Counted from the stretch's first letter, positions 1 to 10,595 are shown. The stretch is DNA of 64,000 bases from Volutella citrinella (GCA_034401135.1 JAWZSP010000004.1:2542001-2606000), one strand, 5' to 3'. Notes: generated from the letters alone by a model not told the origin. A program made the numbers and translations.

Positions 1-1
1 G

Positions 2-130
2 GGCGTCCTGGGTCGTGGTGAAACCATGTCTGCCGAGCAAGCATTGAACTGGGCCATCAATGCCGAAGTTGAGGCCGGCAACATGTCCGTTGATCCCCAT
101 GTGCAGGGCGAAGTCAGCGCAAATGCTTAA
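2..130 (+). CDS. C-terminal 42 residues of an unidentified protein (partial)
   Basis: The window opens inside a reading frame that stays open from base 2 to a TAA at 128-130. The visible residues form a short amphipathic stretch (motif SAEQALNWAINAEVEAGN) followed by a polar tail ending SANA. I do not recognise the family, and the 5' part lies outside the window. The frame is chosen because it is open from the edge, uses GC-ending codons typical of this genome, and is followed by AT-rich 3' sequence. The gene converges on LYS4. Confidence 0.5.
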   Translation, partial: GVLGRGETMSAEQALNWAINAEVEAGNMSVDPHVQGEVSANA

Positions 131-1162
131 TTTACATTTTCCCTTTGCACATATTTGAGATGACAATTGCATTGGAGGAGAAAGCGGAGGAAGGGGCCGG
201 ATTGTCTTAATGTTTCACCTTCACTTCGTACAAGAAGTACAAGTTGCTAGTTTTTTGTCGGGCGCAGGGTTATGGGGGAACGGTCAGGCTTCCGAAGGCG
301 CTCGGTTTATGGAGGGCTTATTTAGTTGGCTGGTTGGTTGGCTGGCTGGCGTTGCACATGAACAAAAGCGATGCTTTTGATATGATATTTACGAAAAGCT
401 TTTGACGCAAGAAAGTCTGGTGGAGCGGGCAATAGGATAGGCATGATGGATTATTCCAGCCACATTGCGCCGGATCCGCTCGTTGGCGTTGGCCACATGA
501 GTAAACGATGATAGACTACCAAATCTATTGAAGCTTAAACCATGCCTCCTCGCAGTGTCTGTTTGCCAATGTCAAGGTAAAGGTGGATGTGGCTTTGGGC
601 GATTGCAACGGTCGACAAAGAGGAGAGCCATTAGTACTTGCCACGCAACGCAATGTCACGTCGTTGGCGAGGTCATGTATGGTCAACCAAAGATGGGGTT
701 GGGTTGGAGGTGAAAACGACTCAAGGCTTGCCCCGCAACCAGACAACACACCCACCGTCGCGTTGCTGCGCTGTCGGGCGGACATATTCCCGCACATTTC
801 TGGGTCCTTTGTTTGCTTCTTTTTATGCAGTCATGGTGGCAGGTTGGGCATGAAATGTCCTGGCCGGCCGCCCGTCCGAGGGAAGGGGCCATCAAATGGT
901 AGAGTCTGGGACCTTTGCGTGGCTTTTTGAGTGGTGCGTTCTGCGGCTCGTGTTGTTGGGAGAGAAGTTGATGACGACGGAGTTTAGCTCACGAGTGTTG
1001 TCTAGGACACCCCGGACAGTAGTCATTGTATGAAGAGTCCTAGAGGTAGTTAACCAGTCGTCTCACCCATATTTGCTCAATTCATATAATTGCTGCATGG
1101 CAGCCCGCTCACGTTTACAGCTCAAATGTCACAAGATGTATACAGTGTATAGGTACATACTT
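131..1162. other. Convergent 3' intergenic region
   Basis: This stretch lies between the 3' end of the partial gene and the 3' end of LYS4. It should hold both 3' UTRs. A short TTGG/CTGG-type repeat sits at about 326-350. The open frames on either strand have no recognisable domain and look accidental. Confidence 0.6.
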
Positions 1163-4100
1163 TTAAACACCAATCTTCTTCTTAACCCAGGCCTCTAGAC
1201 CTCCAGCGGCAATCACCTCCTGCACATTCGTCGGCAGCTCGCCGACCTTCTGCTCCCATGTAGTTCCATCCTTCTCGGTAATCACAACCTTGGAGCGGCG
1301 CACGTCCCAGAGCAGCTTCCAGCCGGTTCGACGCGTGAGGGCCTTTTCCTCGCCCTTATAAGTCTCGCGAAGTCGCTGCACTAGCTTAGGGACCTCAAGA
1401 CCCATCAGAGCGTTGTTGATAGAGTTGCGGCTGAAGATGTTGCCGAAGCTGGCAGCTACAACCAGGGGAATTCCTTTAGCTAGGAGAGCGGTAGCAGCTG
1501 AGGAGTATGTTAGTAGAGGCACTGTGGGTGCTGGCCCTCCTACTGACCTTGCTCTCTAGACGACCCGGTCCCAAAGTTTGCACCAGCGACGAGCACATCG
1601 CCAGTCTTGGTCATTTTGGCGAATTCAATGTCATAGTTCTCCATGACAACCTCTGCCATGGTTTCCTTGCTGACATTATCCTGGTAGGTGTATTTACCTA
1701 AAATAATATTAGCATGGTCTTAAGCATAAAGAATCAACAGTCTAGACATACCTGGGTAAATTCCATCAGTCTGCAGAGGTTAGCACAAACGCCTAGTAAG
1801 GAGACGGGATGCAACATTACGTTCACATTGTCTGCATCGCAGAAGACAATCTCGCCCTCGATCTTATCTGGGAAACCGGGGAGAACGTCGACAAGGGATT
1901 CTTCTTCAGTAGTAGCAGGGGTTGAAGTCTGGGCAGCAGCCTCTGAAGTCTGAGCGCCCTCAGCGGTCTCAGCAGTAGCAATCATGCCATCAATGTCTTC
2001 AAGGAGCTTGTCAAAAGCATCCTCTGTCATCCGGGCTCTATCAGCAACATAGTCGCCGCTGCCCTCACCGATAATAACCTTCTCGACACCCTCAGGCTTC
2101 TGATACCAGCTAGGTCCGCAGATCTTACCGTTAAGGGCTGAAGCAGCAACAACCTCAGGACTAGCAAGGTAAGCCAGCGCATCAGGTGAGCCCATTCTAC
2201 CCTTAAAGTTTCGGTTACTAGCACTATCCAGATAGTCAGTCAGTTGGTCTTTGTTAAAGGTAGGAAAATATAAAGGGAGATAGGGGCAAGAGATACATAC
2301 GAAATTCCAACCTCACCAGACTCAAGAAGGCCAACCCCAAGACCTATGCATGGCCCGCATCCGCTGACTAGTGGCTCTGCACCGGCATCAAGCAGGACTT
2401 TCCAATCGCCAGACTCCTCAGCAATCTTCTGTTCAGCCTTAGAGGCAGCAGCAATATAGAGCTTGACTCCTGGGGCAATCTTCGCTGGCTTGCCACCATC
2501 CTTAGCAGCATCACGAAATACCCGAGCAGCATTAGCCATATCTGATGCCCGAGAGTTTGTGCATGACACAAGGTAGGCCTTATGGATAGTAATATCATCC
2601 TTTTCAAGCTTGCTGACTGGGTTAGCGACCTTAACAGAGTTAGGGCCTGACACAAAAGGGGCCAGAGTAGAGAGGTTAAGGTAGAACTCCTTTGCATATT
2701 CAGCACCATAATCAGCCTCAAGGCGGTTCTGTTCGAGCTCATCGATCCTCTGATGGTTAATTCGGACCTTAGAAGGGTGGTTGAACATAGCAGCAGTAGT
2801 CGCCCGGGCGCGATACCAGGAGATGAGCATCTCATCGACAGGAAAGAGACCTATCATAATTAGCACTTCTAGTTGCTTTACATCTAGGTAATACTTACCA
2901 CTTAAGGCACCCCACTCCGTTGTCATATTTGAGATTGTGAGTCTTCACAGATATATATCAATTACCATTGCGATGAGGTCATCAGTAGGGTAAAACTAAC
3001 CTGTCATCAATTGGAATACTGTCCATAGTCTGCTTGGATCCAGTAAATTCGAGTGCATGGTTAAGCACCTCATCCTGGTTGAACAAGCCACATAGAGCAA
3101 TGATCACATCCTTCCCAGTAACACCAACAGGAAGAACACCAGTAAAGTTGATCTTGGCGATAGGTGGGATCTGCCACCAGGTCTGGCCGGTGGCCCAGAT
3201 CGCAGCGGCATCGGTACGGACAACAGGAGTTCCCTAGGAGTAAGTCAGTTTTCAGCAGCTAATGGACAGCAGGGCTAAACGAACAATCGCTCCGAGAGCA
3301 GAGTACATATTAGAATGGCTGTCACTGGCCACTGAGACGGTCTCCGGCCAGGCATATCCGTTCTCGACCATCAGCTGGTGCCCAATTCCATCTCCAGCCT
3401 TGTAGTTGTCGACTCCATGAATTTCAGCAAATTCATGGATTTTCTTGTATTTCAAGAGGTTTGATTCACTGAAGTTGCCGACGTCGTGATCCTACAAAGG
3501 AGTTAATTCCATGTTGTTCTAATAAAAGAGCTCTCCAGGGGGTTCTCAAGACATACTAAAGTGAAGACGACCTGGCGGTTATCGTGGATCTTGGTGGCAC
3601 CAAGGCCCATGAACTTGGTGGCCTATAATGATAGGTAAGCAGTGTATCAGGTGTGTCGAAGCCGAAATATCAAAGACCCAGGTTCAAAGAGGGGCGTTTA
3701 CAACTCTGAGGTTGTGAGACGTACAACTGTAGAAGCTGGAGTTAGCAGAGTGGTATTGAGACATCCAAGGATTGTACATACTCGGCCACGTATTGTCATG
3801 CGACATCATTAGTGCTGGCTTGAGAGTGACGAATCCCCCAGATCGAACCTTCTTGCCAGGCGCAAGGCCAACAGAGTAGCGCTGGACGATCTTCTCGGTC
3901 AGGGTTTGGGGATTATCGACGGGCTTGGGCGCCTGGGCGAGGAGTGTGGACGCATCCGGGGTGCTCTCGAGCTGGGAGTAGAAAGCGCTAGGGCTTTGCT
4001 GTCGCCGAGCAGTCGGGCTTTGCTGTCGTCGAGCAGTCGGGCTGCTGTAGGCACGGAACTGGGAGACGATCGATCGAGGAGAGGCGAGGACAGAATGTTG

Positions 4101-4203
4101 GAGCCGCAGCCGAGGGGCCGCATTGAGAGCGATTGCACCCCGCTGAGGAGGGTCAGAGTAGGGCCAGGAGGAAAGGATGACCGATACATACTAGTGAAGC
4201 CAT
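1163..4203 (-). CDS. LYS4: Homoaconitase, mitochondrial (alpha-aminoadipate lysine pathway)
   Basis: Aconitase-superfamily enzyme converting homoaconitate to homoisocitrate in mitochondrial lysine synthesis. Exons in transcript order: 4203-4192, 4142-3782, 3726-3725 (or 3735-3725), 3622-3557, 3491-3285, 3233-3001, 2942-2899, 2850-2301, 2223-1821, 1770-1752, 1697-1548, 1497-1163. With the 2-nt exon the sum is 2382 nt, or 793 residues, usual for the family. An Arg/Gln/Ser-rich mitochondrial presequence is followed by the family signatures [25 protein letters not shown] and [19 protein letters not shown]. The Fe-S cysteines are at about 405 (LVSCTNSR), 473 and 476 ([10 protein letters not shown]). 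The small domain carries GSSREQ and the C-terminus [19 protein letters not shown]. Eleven introns and many T-ending codons set it apart from its neighbours. The exon 2-4 junction is the one uncertain point. Confidence 0.9.
1752..1770 (-). other. LYS4: 19-nt micro-exon of LYS4
   Basis: Acceptor CTGCAG and donor GTATGT flank 19 bases encoding Thr-Asp-Gly-Ile-Tyr-Pro plus the first base of a Gly codon. The flanking introns are 50 and 54 nt. The result restores the conserved [21 protein letters not shown] run of homoaconitase, so its inclusion is essential. Confidence 0.9.
3725..3735 (-). other. LYS4: Micro-exon of LYS4 (2 nt at 3725-3726, or 11 nt at 3725-3735)
   Basis: Exon 2 ends after a Trp-Pro pair at 3782, followed by a GTATGT donor. 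Exon 4 begins at 3622 with Ala-Thr-Lys-Phe-Met. Direct joining breaks the frame. Between them lie a CTAAC branch site, an acceptor ending at 3727, two T residues, and a GTACGT donor at 3724. Including only TT gives Trp-Pro-Ile-Ala-Thr-Lys, which matches the family spacing. An earlier AG ending at 3736 would give an 11-nt exon adding Thr-Ser-Thr-Val, but it lies only about six bases from the branch adenosine. Both choices keep frame. Confidence 0.7.
3991..4038. repeat. 24-bp tandem duplication in the LYS4 presequence
   Basis: Two copies of a 24-bp unit (3991-4014 and 4015-4038) differ at one base, and a partial third copy follows. On the minus strand they encode two runs of SPTARRQQ in the mitochondrial presequence. 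The frame is kept. Confidence 0.85.
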
Positions 4204-5114
4204 TCTGGAGGTGGCAGGGGCCGTAGCGGGGGCTGCGCAACAAGAAACTGCCGTGGGCGACGGAGATTGAGGTTTGCAAGAACTTCAATTGGCGAGGCCG
4301 GCGTCGGCTCTGGCTTGCTGAGTCAGGACAATTTTCTGGGGGGAGGAATAATCCACTGTCCGCCACTGGTCAGAAAAACCAACCTAGTTTCATCCCCGCA
4401 TTATCGGCGATTGGCTCCTGCATCCATCCATGCATCCTGTTTAAATACCACTTCGGCGATTTGGCATGTGGCGGGGGGCTTCAGCGAAGCATAGAATGTA
4501 TGCGAACACCTTGAGTGTGCCTCAGCCCTCTTCTTTCCCTGGGCTGACCGCGCAGTACAACTTGTAAGAAGCGCTAAGTGATAGAGTGAATGATTCTATT
4601 CAATCTATTTAGGTCTATCTTGGGAGTTGCAAAATTCGAGATTTCTTGTGATGAAGGGGAGAAGGCTGAATCTCCTCGAGCAACTTTGGCTGGCTAAATC
4701 TTGGAAGAAACAATGAATCGCCTGGGTAGGTTGGATCAGTAGGTGTGTCACCTGTGGCAAACACCCACTCGCCTTGTTCAGCAACCAACGAGTGGCAAAA
4801 TTAGACAACTAAACAAACAGCAAGTCCTCTTCGTGCCTTAACAAAATGCGATACCGACGCTGCCCTGCGACTGGCACTTCTACACCCTTCTCCTGCTGCT
4901 GTAAGAAACGCTACGATGCTTTGGTCTCCGCCTAAATGGCACCGGCCACGCAGCCCTCTAACGAAGAGGCAGTGACGGTGAGATAACATCACTTCCTCCG
5001 TCACCCTCAAGTTGATTGTGCTGACCCCTCGAACCATAGCCTTCCTATGCCCCTCTGCGGAAAAATGCAGCTCTGAAGAGAGGTCGACACCCAAGTAGAG
5101 GCATTCAGCCATGA
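4204..5114. other. LYS4 upstream region, no gene seen
   Basis: This is the promoter side of LYS4. Short open frames on both strands have no family resemblance, and I see no RNA gene or mobile-element terminus. Confidence 0.6.
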
Positions 5115-5545
5115 TATTATCCATCACGATGCGTTTCCTTGCGGCAAGACAGAGAGGATGGTCAATACAAATGTCCTTTGACGGGGAAGCTTAACTGCAG
5201 AGCCGCATTCCCTTCGCAAAACGCTATCCAACACCATCTTTGCTATGCACACCCAGGGGAGCTGTTCTCCTGTTCGATTGCAGAGGTCATGGATGGACAT
5301 CCTCATTCACCACCATTTCAGGCTTACAAAAGCACACCGTGGCAGTGCATAAACAGACTCAGCATCCCTGTCCGCAGGCGATCGAGGCAAACTGCGAAAG
5401 AACCTTCACCAGTACATATGGTAGCTCACGAGGACCAGGGCATCGGGGGAGGGGCTACATGAATGGAAGGTTCTACGGAACAAAGGCAGGCAAGGCAGGT
5501 TGCAACCAGCCATCCAGCCAGCCAGGCAAGAAGAAAACATGGTAG
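5115..5545 (+). pseudogene. C2H2 zinc-finger relic with a frameshift
   Basis: One frame, open from 5115, encodes a finger-like unit YKCPLTGKLNCRAAF followed by QHHLCYAH. Just after this, near 5265-5285, resemblance jumps to the next frame, which reads FDCRGHGWTSSF, then GLQKHTVAVH, then HPCPQ and EANCERTFTS. That spacing (Cys, Phe, Leu, His-x4-His) is that of fungal C2H2 repeats. The last unit lacks its histidines. No good start or splice signals join the two frames, so I read this as a decayed gene fragment. An unannotated intron or an assembly indel could also explain it. Confidence 0.5.
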
Positions 5546-7616
5546 GGACCGGGATTGGTTGACAAGCAAGGGCCTGCTGATCGGGGCGGCGAGGCTGAGG
5601 CGCCAACGACATGGATGGACAACATCGCATATTGCTTTGTATTTGCGACGTGGCTTCAACCCTGAGCTGGGCGGGTTGTCGTTGGGTATCGCATGTTATC
5701 TTGACGTGTGAGGAGTGTTTGATTGTAGCGAACTCCATGGGCGCCCATATCGTGAGACCCTTTTTGGTAGGCTTTTGTTATTTGCATGTTGTCTGGCGTA
5801 GCTCCCCTGGTCAGCTGGAAGCTAGCCCCTCGTGCTTGCTGAGCTACATGGAATTTCCTAAAGCGACACTAGACGGTGTTGAGAGTCCGGGGTGGCGTCC
5901 GGCGGCATCGGCACGGAGCGTGGTTGATGGGCCAGCAGCTCTTAGCCTAATTAGCGCCTCTTCCAAATAGAGTCCATGACAGAGCTGGTGCTGGCAAGTA
6001 AGGTACCGTAAGTACCTGGGGTCCGGGCGGGTGGCGGGACAGTTCTGCGTGTCTCTGTCCCAGCCCGGGGCGTGATGCGAAGGAAAGAAAATGTACGGAT
6101 AGTATTGAAACATTTATGATTCACTATTAGAAAGGCTGAAAGGCAAGTAGTGTCGGTGGGAAGATCCCAGAGTGCTACGGGCGGTGGCGGCCAGCCACAG
6201 TACATGGCTTGGGCACATGGATCGTATCTGGCACCATCGGACCAGGGGATAGGGGCAAATCTCATAAACCAGCATCTCAATCCGGGCCTCCGTCCACTCC
6301 ATTTCCGACCTAGAATTTCATTTCCAACCTCGACTTCCGCATCCCCTTTCCAAAACACCTCTGCTCGGTTTCCGTGCGCCGTTTGCCCGCACAGCCACTC
6401 ATTCCTTCAGAATCCTTCGTCTAATTTTTTTTGTCATCGTCGTCTCTGTCTCTTCATTTTGTCCCCTAAAACCATACTATTCTCAATCCCTGACCTCAAT
6501 CCTTGCCCTGTTGCGGCCCTCTTCTTGTCAGCCAGATCTTGCAGCAGACGCCTCCCAGTGGCCTTTGCTGATTTCCTCCTCTGCGTCGCGAAACCGTCTC
6601 CGAAACGAACCGAAACGAACGCATACAGTGAGACGCAGATTGTCTTCCCACCCGGCTCCCACGTCACGCTCCAGCTCACTGGCCACCCACTAAGCCAGCA
6701 AGTAAGTCTCCAGCCGACTGCATCCGAGCTGCGTACCAGTCACCCGTCGCCCGTTCTCGCGTCCGCCATCGCTGGCTTCCGCTGCTCGTACCCGACAAGC
6801 CCTATCCAAGCTTTGTTTCTACGACCCATATATTTGCGCTGGTCACTGCTCAAACGCTGCCTGACCACCCACGTCTCTGCATTTAGGTTGTGTGTTGGCC
6901 TTGTTTGTTGCACGCAAGGGTGGCCCGCAGGCCAAACGGGCGCCACCCACTACTAACTTACGTCCGAGCCAAGCGCAACCACCACACCATCCACCATCCG
7001 TACAGCGCCCACTTTCGCCAACGCGCGACACGCCAGGCGCGACGACGTGGCCCTTGCTCTCTGCCACTGCGCTTTTGTGTGTACGCCATCGGGGCTGCTG
7101 CATGAGGTGTTGAACCACGCACGTCCATTTATGCCCGCGCCGCGCCCGACATCTTGTCCTTCAACTTTCCAAAGCGACTTTCTCTCCCCTCAATTTCGGC
7201 TCGCGCTTAGTGCCTTCGCTGGGCACCTTCCACCGCTGCTTGCTAATTGATGTGCGGTCCATCAAGAGCAGCCTTTCGTGCCGAGACCGACGACAGCAAC
7301 ATCTGCCTCCATTCGCCTTTTCATCGTCCGCCTTATCGCTATTCCCTCTCCCGACCTTGGCATTGCTGTTGCCTGCCTTGCCACCAGCCGAACAATCGCG
7401 CTCGCCGTGTCGCCCATTGAGCCAACAGGACGTGCCGAGATATTACCTGCCGAGCAACACCTCCGACCTCCCTAAGCGCCTTCTCCTTCGACATGGGCAT
7501 CAACGCCATTACTTGCGCCCGCCCCGTCGTCGCAGTCTCCCCAGGATCATAGGACGGGCCATGCTGCCACATTTTATTGCTCTCTGACGCATCTTCATTT
7601 CTGCAGCACCGCAGCC
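5546..7616. promoter_or_regulatory. Long upstream/leader region of the KAR9-like gene
   Basis: From about 6300 the plus strand is strongly C/T-rich and holds several ATGs and short frames, for example the frames opening at 6511 and 7047, as in long fungal 5' leaders. A good branch site (CTGAC, 7584-7588) and acceptor (CTGCAG, 7601-7606) stand just before the ATG at 7617, so a leader intron is likely. GTAAGT at 6702-6707 is one possible donor. Transcription start cannot be fixed from sequence. Confidence 0.5.
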
Positions 7617-10595
7617 ATGAACGACCCCCCGGCTCACCTCGTCAGGCCGGCTAGGCATCTTGCCGGCCAGTCACCGCCGCCCAAACACCGACTTTCGGAC
7701 GATATTCTAGCCCATCTAGCACCGCGAACCGTAGTACAAACACTCGAAACGGCCACAGGTACACTCCGGCAGGCCATGAACGGGGCTTCCATGTTCGAGC
7801 GAGACTTTACCATACGAACGGCAGCAGCCTCCAGCGCCATCTTTGGATGGGTCGAGGAACTCCAGAACTGGCCGTGGCCATCTGCCGGCGGCTCCTCTGG
7901 CTTTGACTCCCCCAAATCAAGTCTGGGGGATACGAAATATATCGGAAGCTTGCCATCGAAAGACGTTTCCCGATACGAACGGAGGTTGACCGAAATCCAA
8001 CACGAACTGGACGAATTGGACATTGAAGACATCAAAGCCCATGTCTTGAACAACCACATTTTGCCTTTATCCAGGCCGGGCACTCCCCTTTCTGAGTTTA
8101 CGCGATCAGGGATGCTCTCCAGCTCCAGCTACAATCGCATGGAGGACCTGACTGCAGTCATAACTGCCATTGTAGTCCAGGCCCTGCCAAATCTGGCCAA
8201 GCTGTCTCGCTGGCTACAGACTTGGAGTACCCGACTCTCAATACTCAGCCGCATTCCACCCCTGTTGCTTGCCATCGAGGATGCCGAAGTTGCCATCAAA
8301 TCCGGATGGAACGCCATTTCACTACCGTCTAGGAAACAAGAGCACGAGCCCGGTGCAAATGGATCGCCACCTGCCAGCCCAACGCTGTCAAAGAAGGATT
8401 TCCAAGTCATGAAAATGATTTTGGAGAAGAAGGTGTCACAGCCAGGCCGTAGCCTAGACTACATGCTTGACTGCTTGGAAGGATACTCTGACACTCTGCC
8501 CGATGAGTGGCTTGATCGCATGGAGGCTGTCGAGCGATCATATGCTGACTGGGTTGCTTCATGCGAGCGCAAAATAAGAGAGTCCGAATGGGCGGATGCG
8601 GTTCGTGAACGGACATTGGATCGCCCGCCGCCCCCCGCCAAGAAGCCTGCTGAAGAAATCGAACCCCAATCTGTCAGCGCAATGGCTGTTACTGACACAG
8701 ATACTGCGCGAGATAGCGCCGAAACCAGTAGCGTACACACGCATGGAGCGGAAACCACGAACGGAGTCGACACCTCCGCTTACCAGCATCCAGAACATAT
8801 TCAGGAACATCTTCGACAAGTTAGAAGCCCCGTGGCCGAGGAACCAGAAGAATCTGAACTCTCGGGGTTTGAAATCGTACCGATCCCTCTCAAGTTGCCC
8901 GGGGCCGGCGAGAAGGACGACCATGGGGTGACAAGGAAAGTCTCTGTGGAAACGGTCATCCGTGACTCACCAATTGACGAAACTTTCGTCGAGTCGGACG
9001 TGGATGGTTCCTCTCTTCAACTCATTGCCGAAGACGACCAAGAATCGCAACAGGCCCCTGTCGTGTCCCTTGACGGTGCCCGAGACGCTGGATCCGACAA
9101 AGCCGAGCTGCAACCCCCCACCCCGACGACTCCAGAGTTGGACGAGTTTTCTAGCCTCCTCGCGTCAACCCCACGGACCCCCAACCCTCGCTTGGTGAAG
9201 AATGCGATTGCTGCGTATGAGGAGCTGAGCCAGCGAGTTGAGGATTCACCACAGCTACCTCCGTTACCACAGCCAGCGAGACGGAACAATGGTGTATCAA
9301 GGCCCCTAGCTCTCGCCCATAAGGTATCGATCAACTTTGATGACCTTTCGAGCGACCTCCCTGAGGTCTCGGCATCTCCTGATCTTCCCCGCAACAGGAT
9401 ACGCGAGGCAGAGTATCTGCAAGCCAGTCCACCCAGCTCACCACCGCTCCCCGAACAAGTTTCAAGAGAGTCATCAATTGCGCCAGCAGAGAGTCCACTT
9501 CTTTTACCAAAAGCTGACGACAGCGAGATACTCGAATCGAGCACGGCTATTGATGATTCGTTCAATGATGACTTTGATGACTCTATCTCTATTATTTCAG
9601 AGTTCACGGGTGGCTTTGACCGACGGGACAGTGTTGGCGACCAACATCTTCGACAACAGATCAGCCAGATTATCGACTCTATCCCGGCAAAGATCAAACT
9701 GTCTTCGGAGACTCCAAAGGTCAACCTTAACCCGCCCGACCTTCAACTACCCCGCCTAAGGAAGAAGGCCTCGGCCAAGGAGCCATTCAGGAGGAGCGCA
9801 TCCAGCCTTTCCTCCAGGACCACTTCCCGGGCCGGCACGCCATCATTTACACTCTCACCCGCCAAGGGCCTTCGCACGAGGAGCAAAACCCAGCAGGAGA
9901 TCAAGGTCTATCATCTCTCCCGGTCTACCGGCGAGGCGCCAATCAAACTCTTTATCCGCTGCGTCGGTGAGAGTGGTGAACGTGTAATGGTCCGCGTAGG
10001 GGGAGGCTGGGCGGACTTGGGCGAGTACCTGAAAGAGTACGCTAATCACCACAAGCGACGTTCTGTTAGCAGCCAGAACACCCAAATCGAGGTGCAAGAT
10101 GCACCACACATCTCCAGCAGCCGCAGGTCTCATGTCGGGTCAAGCCCTGCCGCTCGGCCCGCCTCTGCCCTGGAGCTCTCGCCAATGACACCGCTGAATG
10201 TGCGTAAGACGCGACGAAGTGGAAGTGCCATCAGCAGCGAGTCCCCTAGGTTCTACCCAAAGACACCGGCCGTGATAGCTCCCTCGGCCGAGGATGGACC
10301 GTCGTCTGGGGAATCCAATCGCTCAAGATCAAGCTCGCAAGCTGATGCCAGCTGGGCCGAGGATGACAGCTCATTTCTTGGTCTTGCTGGACCCTCTGGC
10401 AAGCGTGTTGAGATGAGTGATGAAAACAAGGCCTGGGTCGAAAGCGTAAAGGAAAAAGTGAGGCTCGCCAGTGGCGAGCGACGGGTCTCGGGGGCAGATG
10501 AACGGGCACGATTCGGTGAGCTAGGCAAGGTCGGTGGCACAAAACGACTCTTTCGCAAGCCTGAAGACCGACGAGACTCAAAGGGCCCGAGATGA
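7617..10595 (+). CDS. KAR9: Kar9-family microtubule/cortex linker with C-terminal GAS2-like domain
   Basis: A single uninterrupted frame of 992 residues. The N-terminal third (about residues 20-330) is mostly helical and resembles the fungal karyogamy (Kar9) domain, with runs such as LSDDILAHLAPRTVV, VEELQNWPWP and LDCLEGYSDTLPDEWLDRM. A Ser/Pro/acidic, probably disordered middle follows. At about 760-805 a compact basic segment (KVYHLSRSTGEAPIKLFIRC, then VMVRVGGGWADLGEYLKEYA) fits a GAS2-related microtubule-binding module. In yeast, Kar9 links astral microtubule ends (through EB1/Bim1) to actin transport and positions the spindle; a similar nuclear-migration role is inferred. The start is the first ATG after the likely leader intron. 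It is tail-to-tail with LSG1. Confidence 0.75.
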   Translation: MNDPPAHLVRPARHLAGQSPPPKHRLSDDILAHLAPRTVVQTLETATGTLRQAMNGASMFERDFTIRTAAASSAIFGWVEELQNWPWPSAGGSSGFDSPKSSLGDTKYIGSLPSKDVSRYERRLTEIQHELDELDIEDIKAHVLNNHILPLSRPGTPLSEFTRSGMLSSSSYNRMEDLTAVITAIVVQALPNLAKLSRWLQTWSTRLSILSRIPPLLLAIEDAEVAIKSGWNAISLPSRKQEHEPGANGSPPASPTLSKKDFQVMKMILEKKVSQPGRSLDYMLDCLEGYSDTLPDEWLDRMEAVERSYADWVASCERKIRESEWADAVRERTLDRPPPPAKKPAEEIEPQSVSAMAVTDTDTARDSAETSSVHTHGAETTNGVDTSAYQHPEHIQEHLRQVRSPVAEEPEESELSGFEIVPIPLKLPGAGEKDDHGVTRKVSVETVIRDSPIDETFVESDVDGSSLQLIAEDDQESQQAPVVSLDGARDAGSDKAELQPPTPTTPELDEFSSLLASTPRTPNPRLVKNAIAAYEELSQRVEDSPQLPPLPQPARRNNGVSRPLALAHKVSINFDDLSSDLPEVSASPDLPRNRIREAEYLQASPPSSPPLPEQVSRESSIAPAESPLLLPKADDSEILESSTAIDDSFNDDFDDSISIISEFTGGFDRRDSVGDQHLRQQISQIIDSIPAKIKLSSETPKVNLNPPDLQLPRLRKKASAKEPFRRSASSLSSRTTSRAGTPSFTLSPAKGLRTRSKTQQEIKVYHLSRSTGEAPIKLFIRCVGESGERVMVRVGGGWADLGEYLKEYANHHKRRSVSSQNTQIEVQDAPHISSSRRSHVGSSPAARPASALELSPMTPLNVRKTRRSGSAISSESPRFYPKTPAVIAPSAEDGPSSGESNRSRSSSQADASWAEDDSSFLGLAGPSGKRVEMSDENKAWVESVKEKVRLASGERRVSGADERARFGELGKVGGTKRLFRKPEDRRDSKGPR

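Noticed and set aside
6150..6956. A 268-codon frame in the KAR9 leader
   Set aside because: Composition is that of CT-rich leader (Ser/Pro/Leu/Phe), with no domain; better explained as 5'-UTR.
9017..9724. A 235-codon open frame antisense to the KAR9-like gene
   Set aside because: Serine-rich complement of the Ser/Asp-rich middle of the real gene; no independent support.
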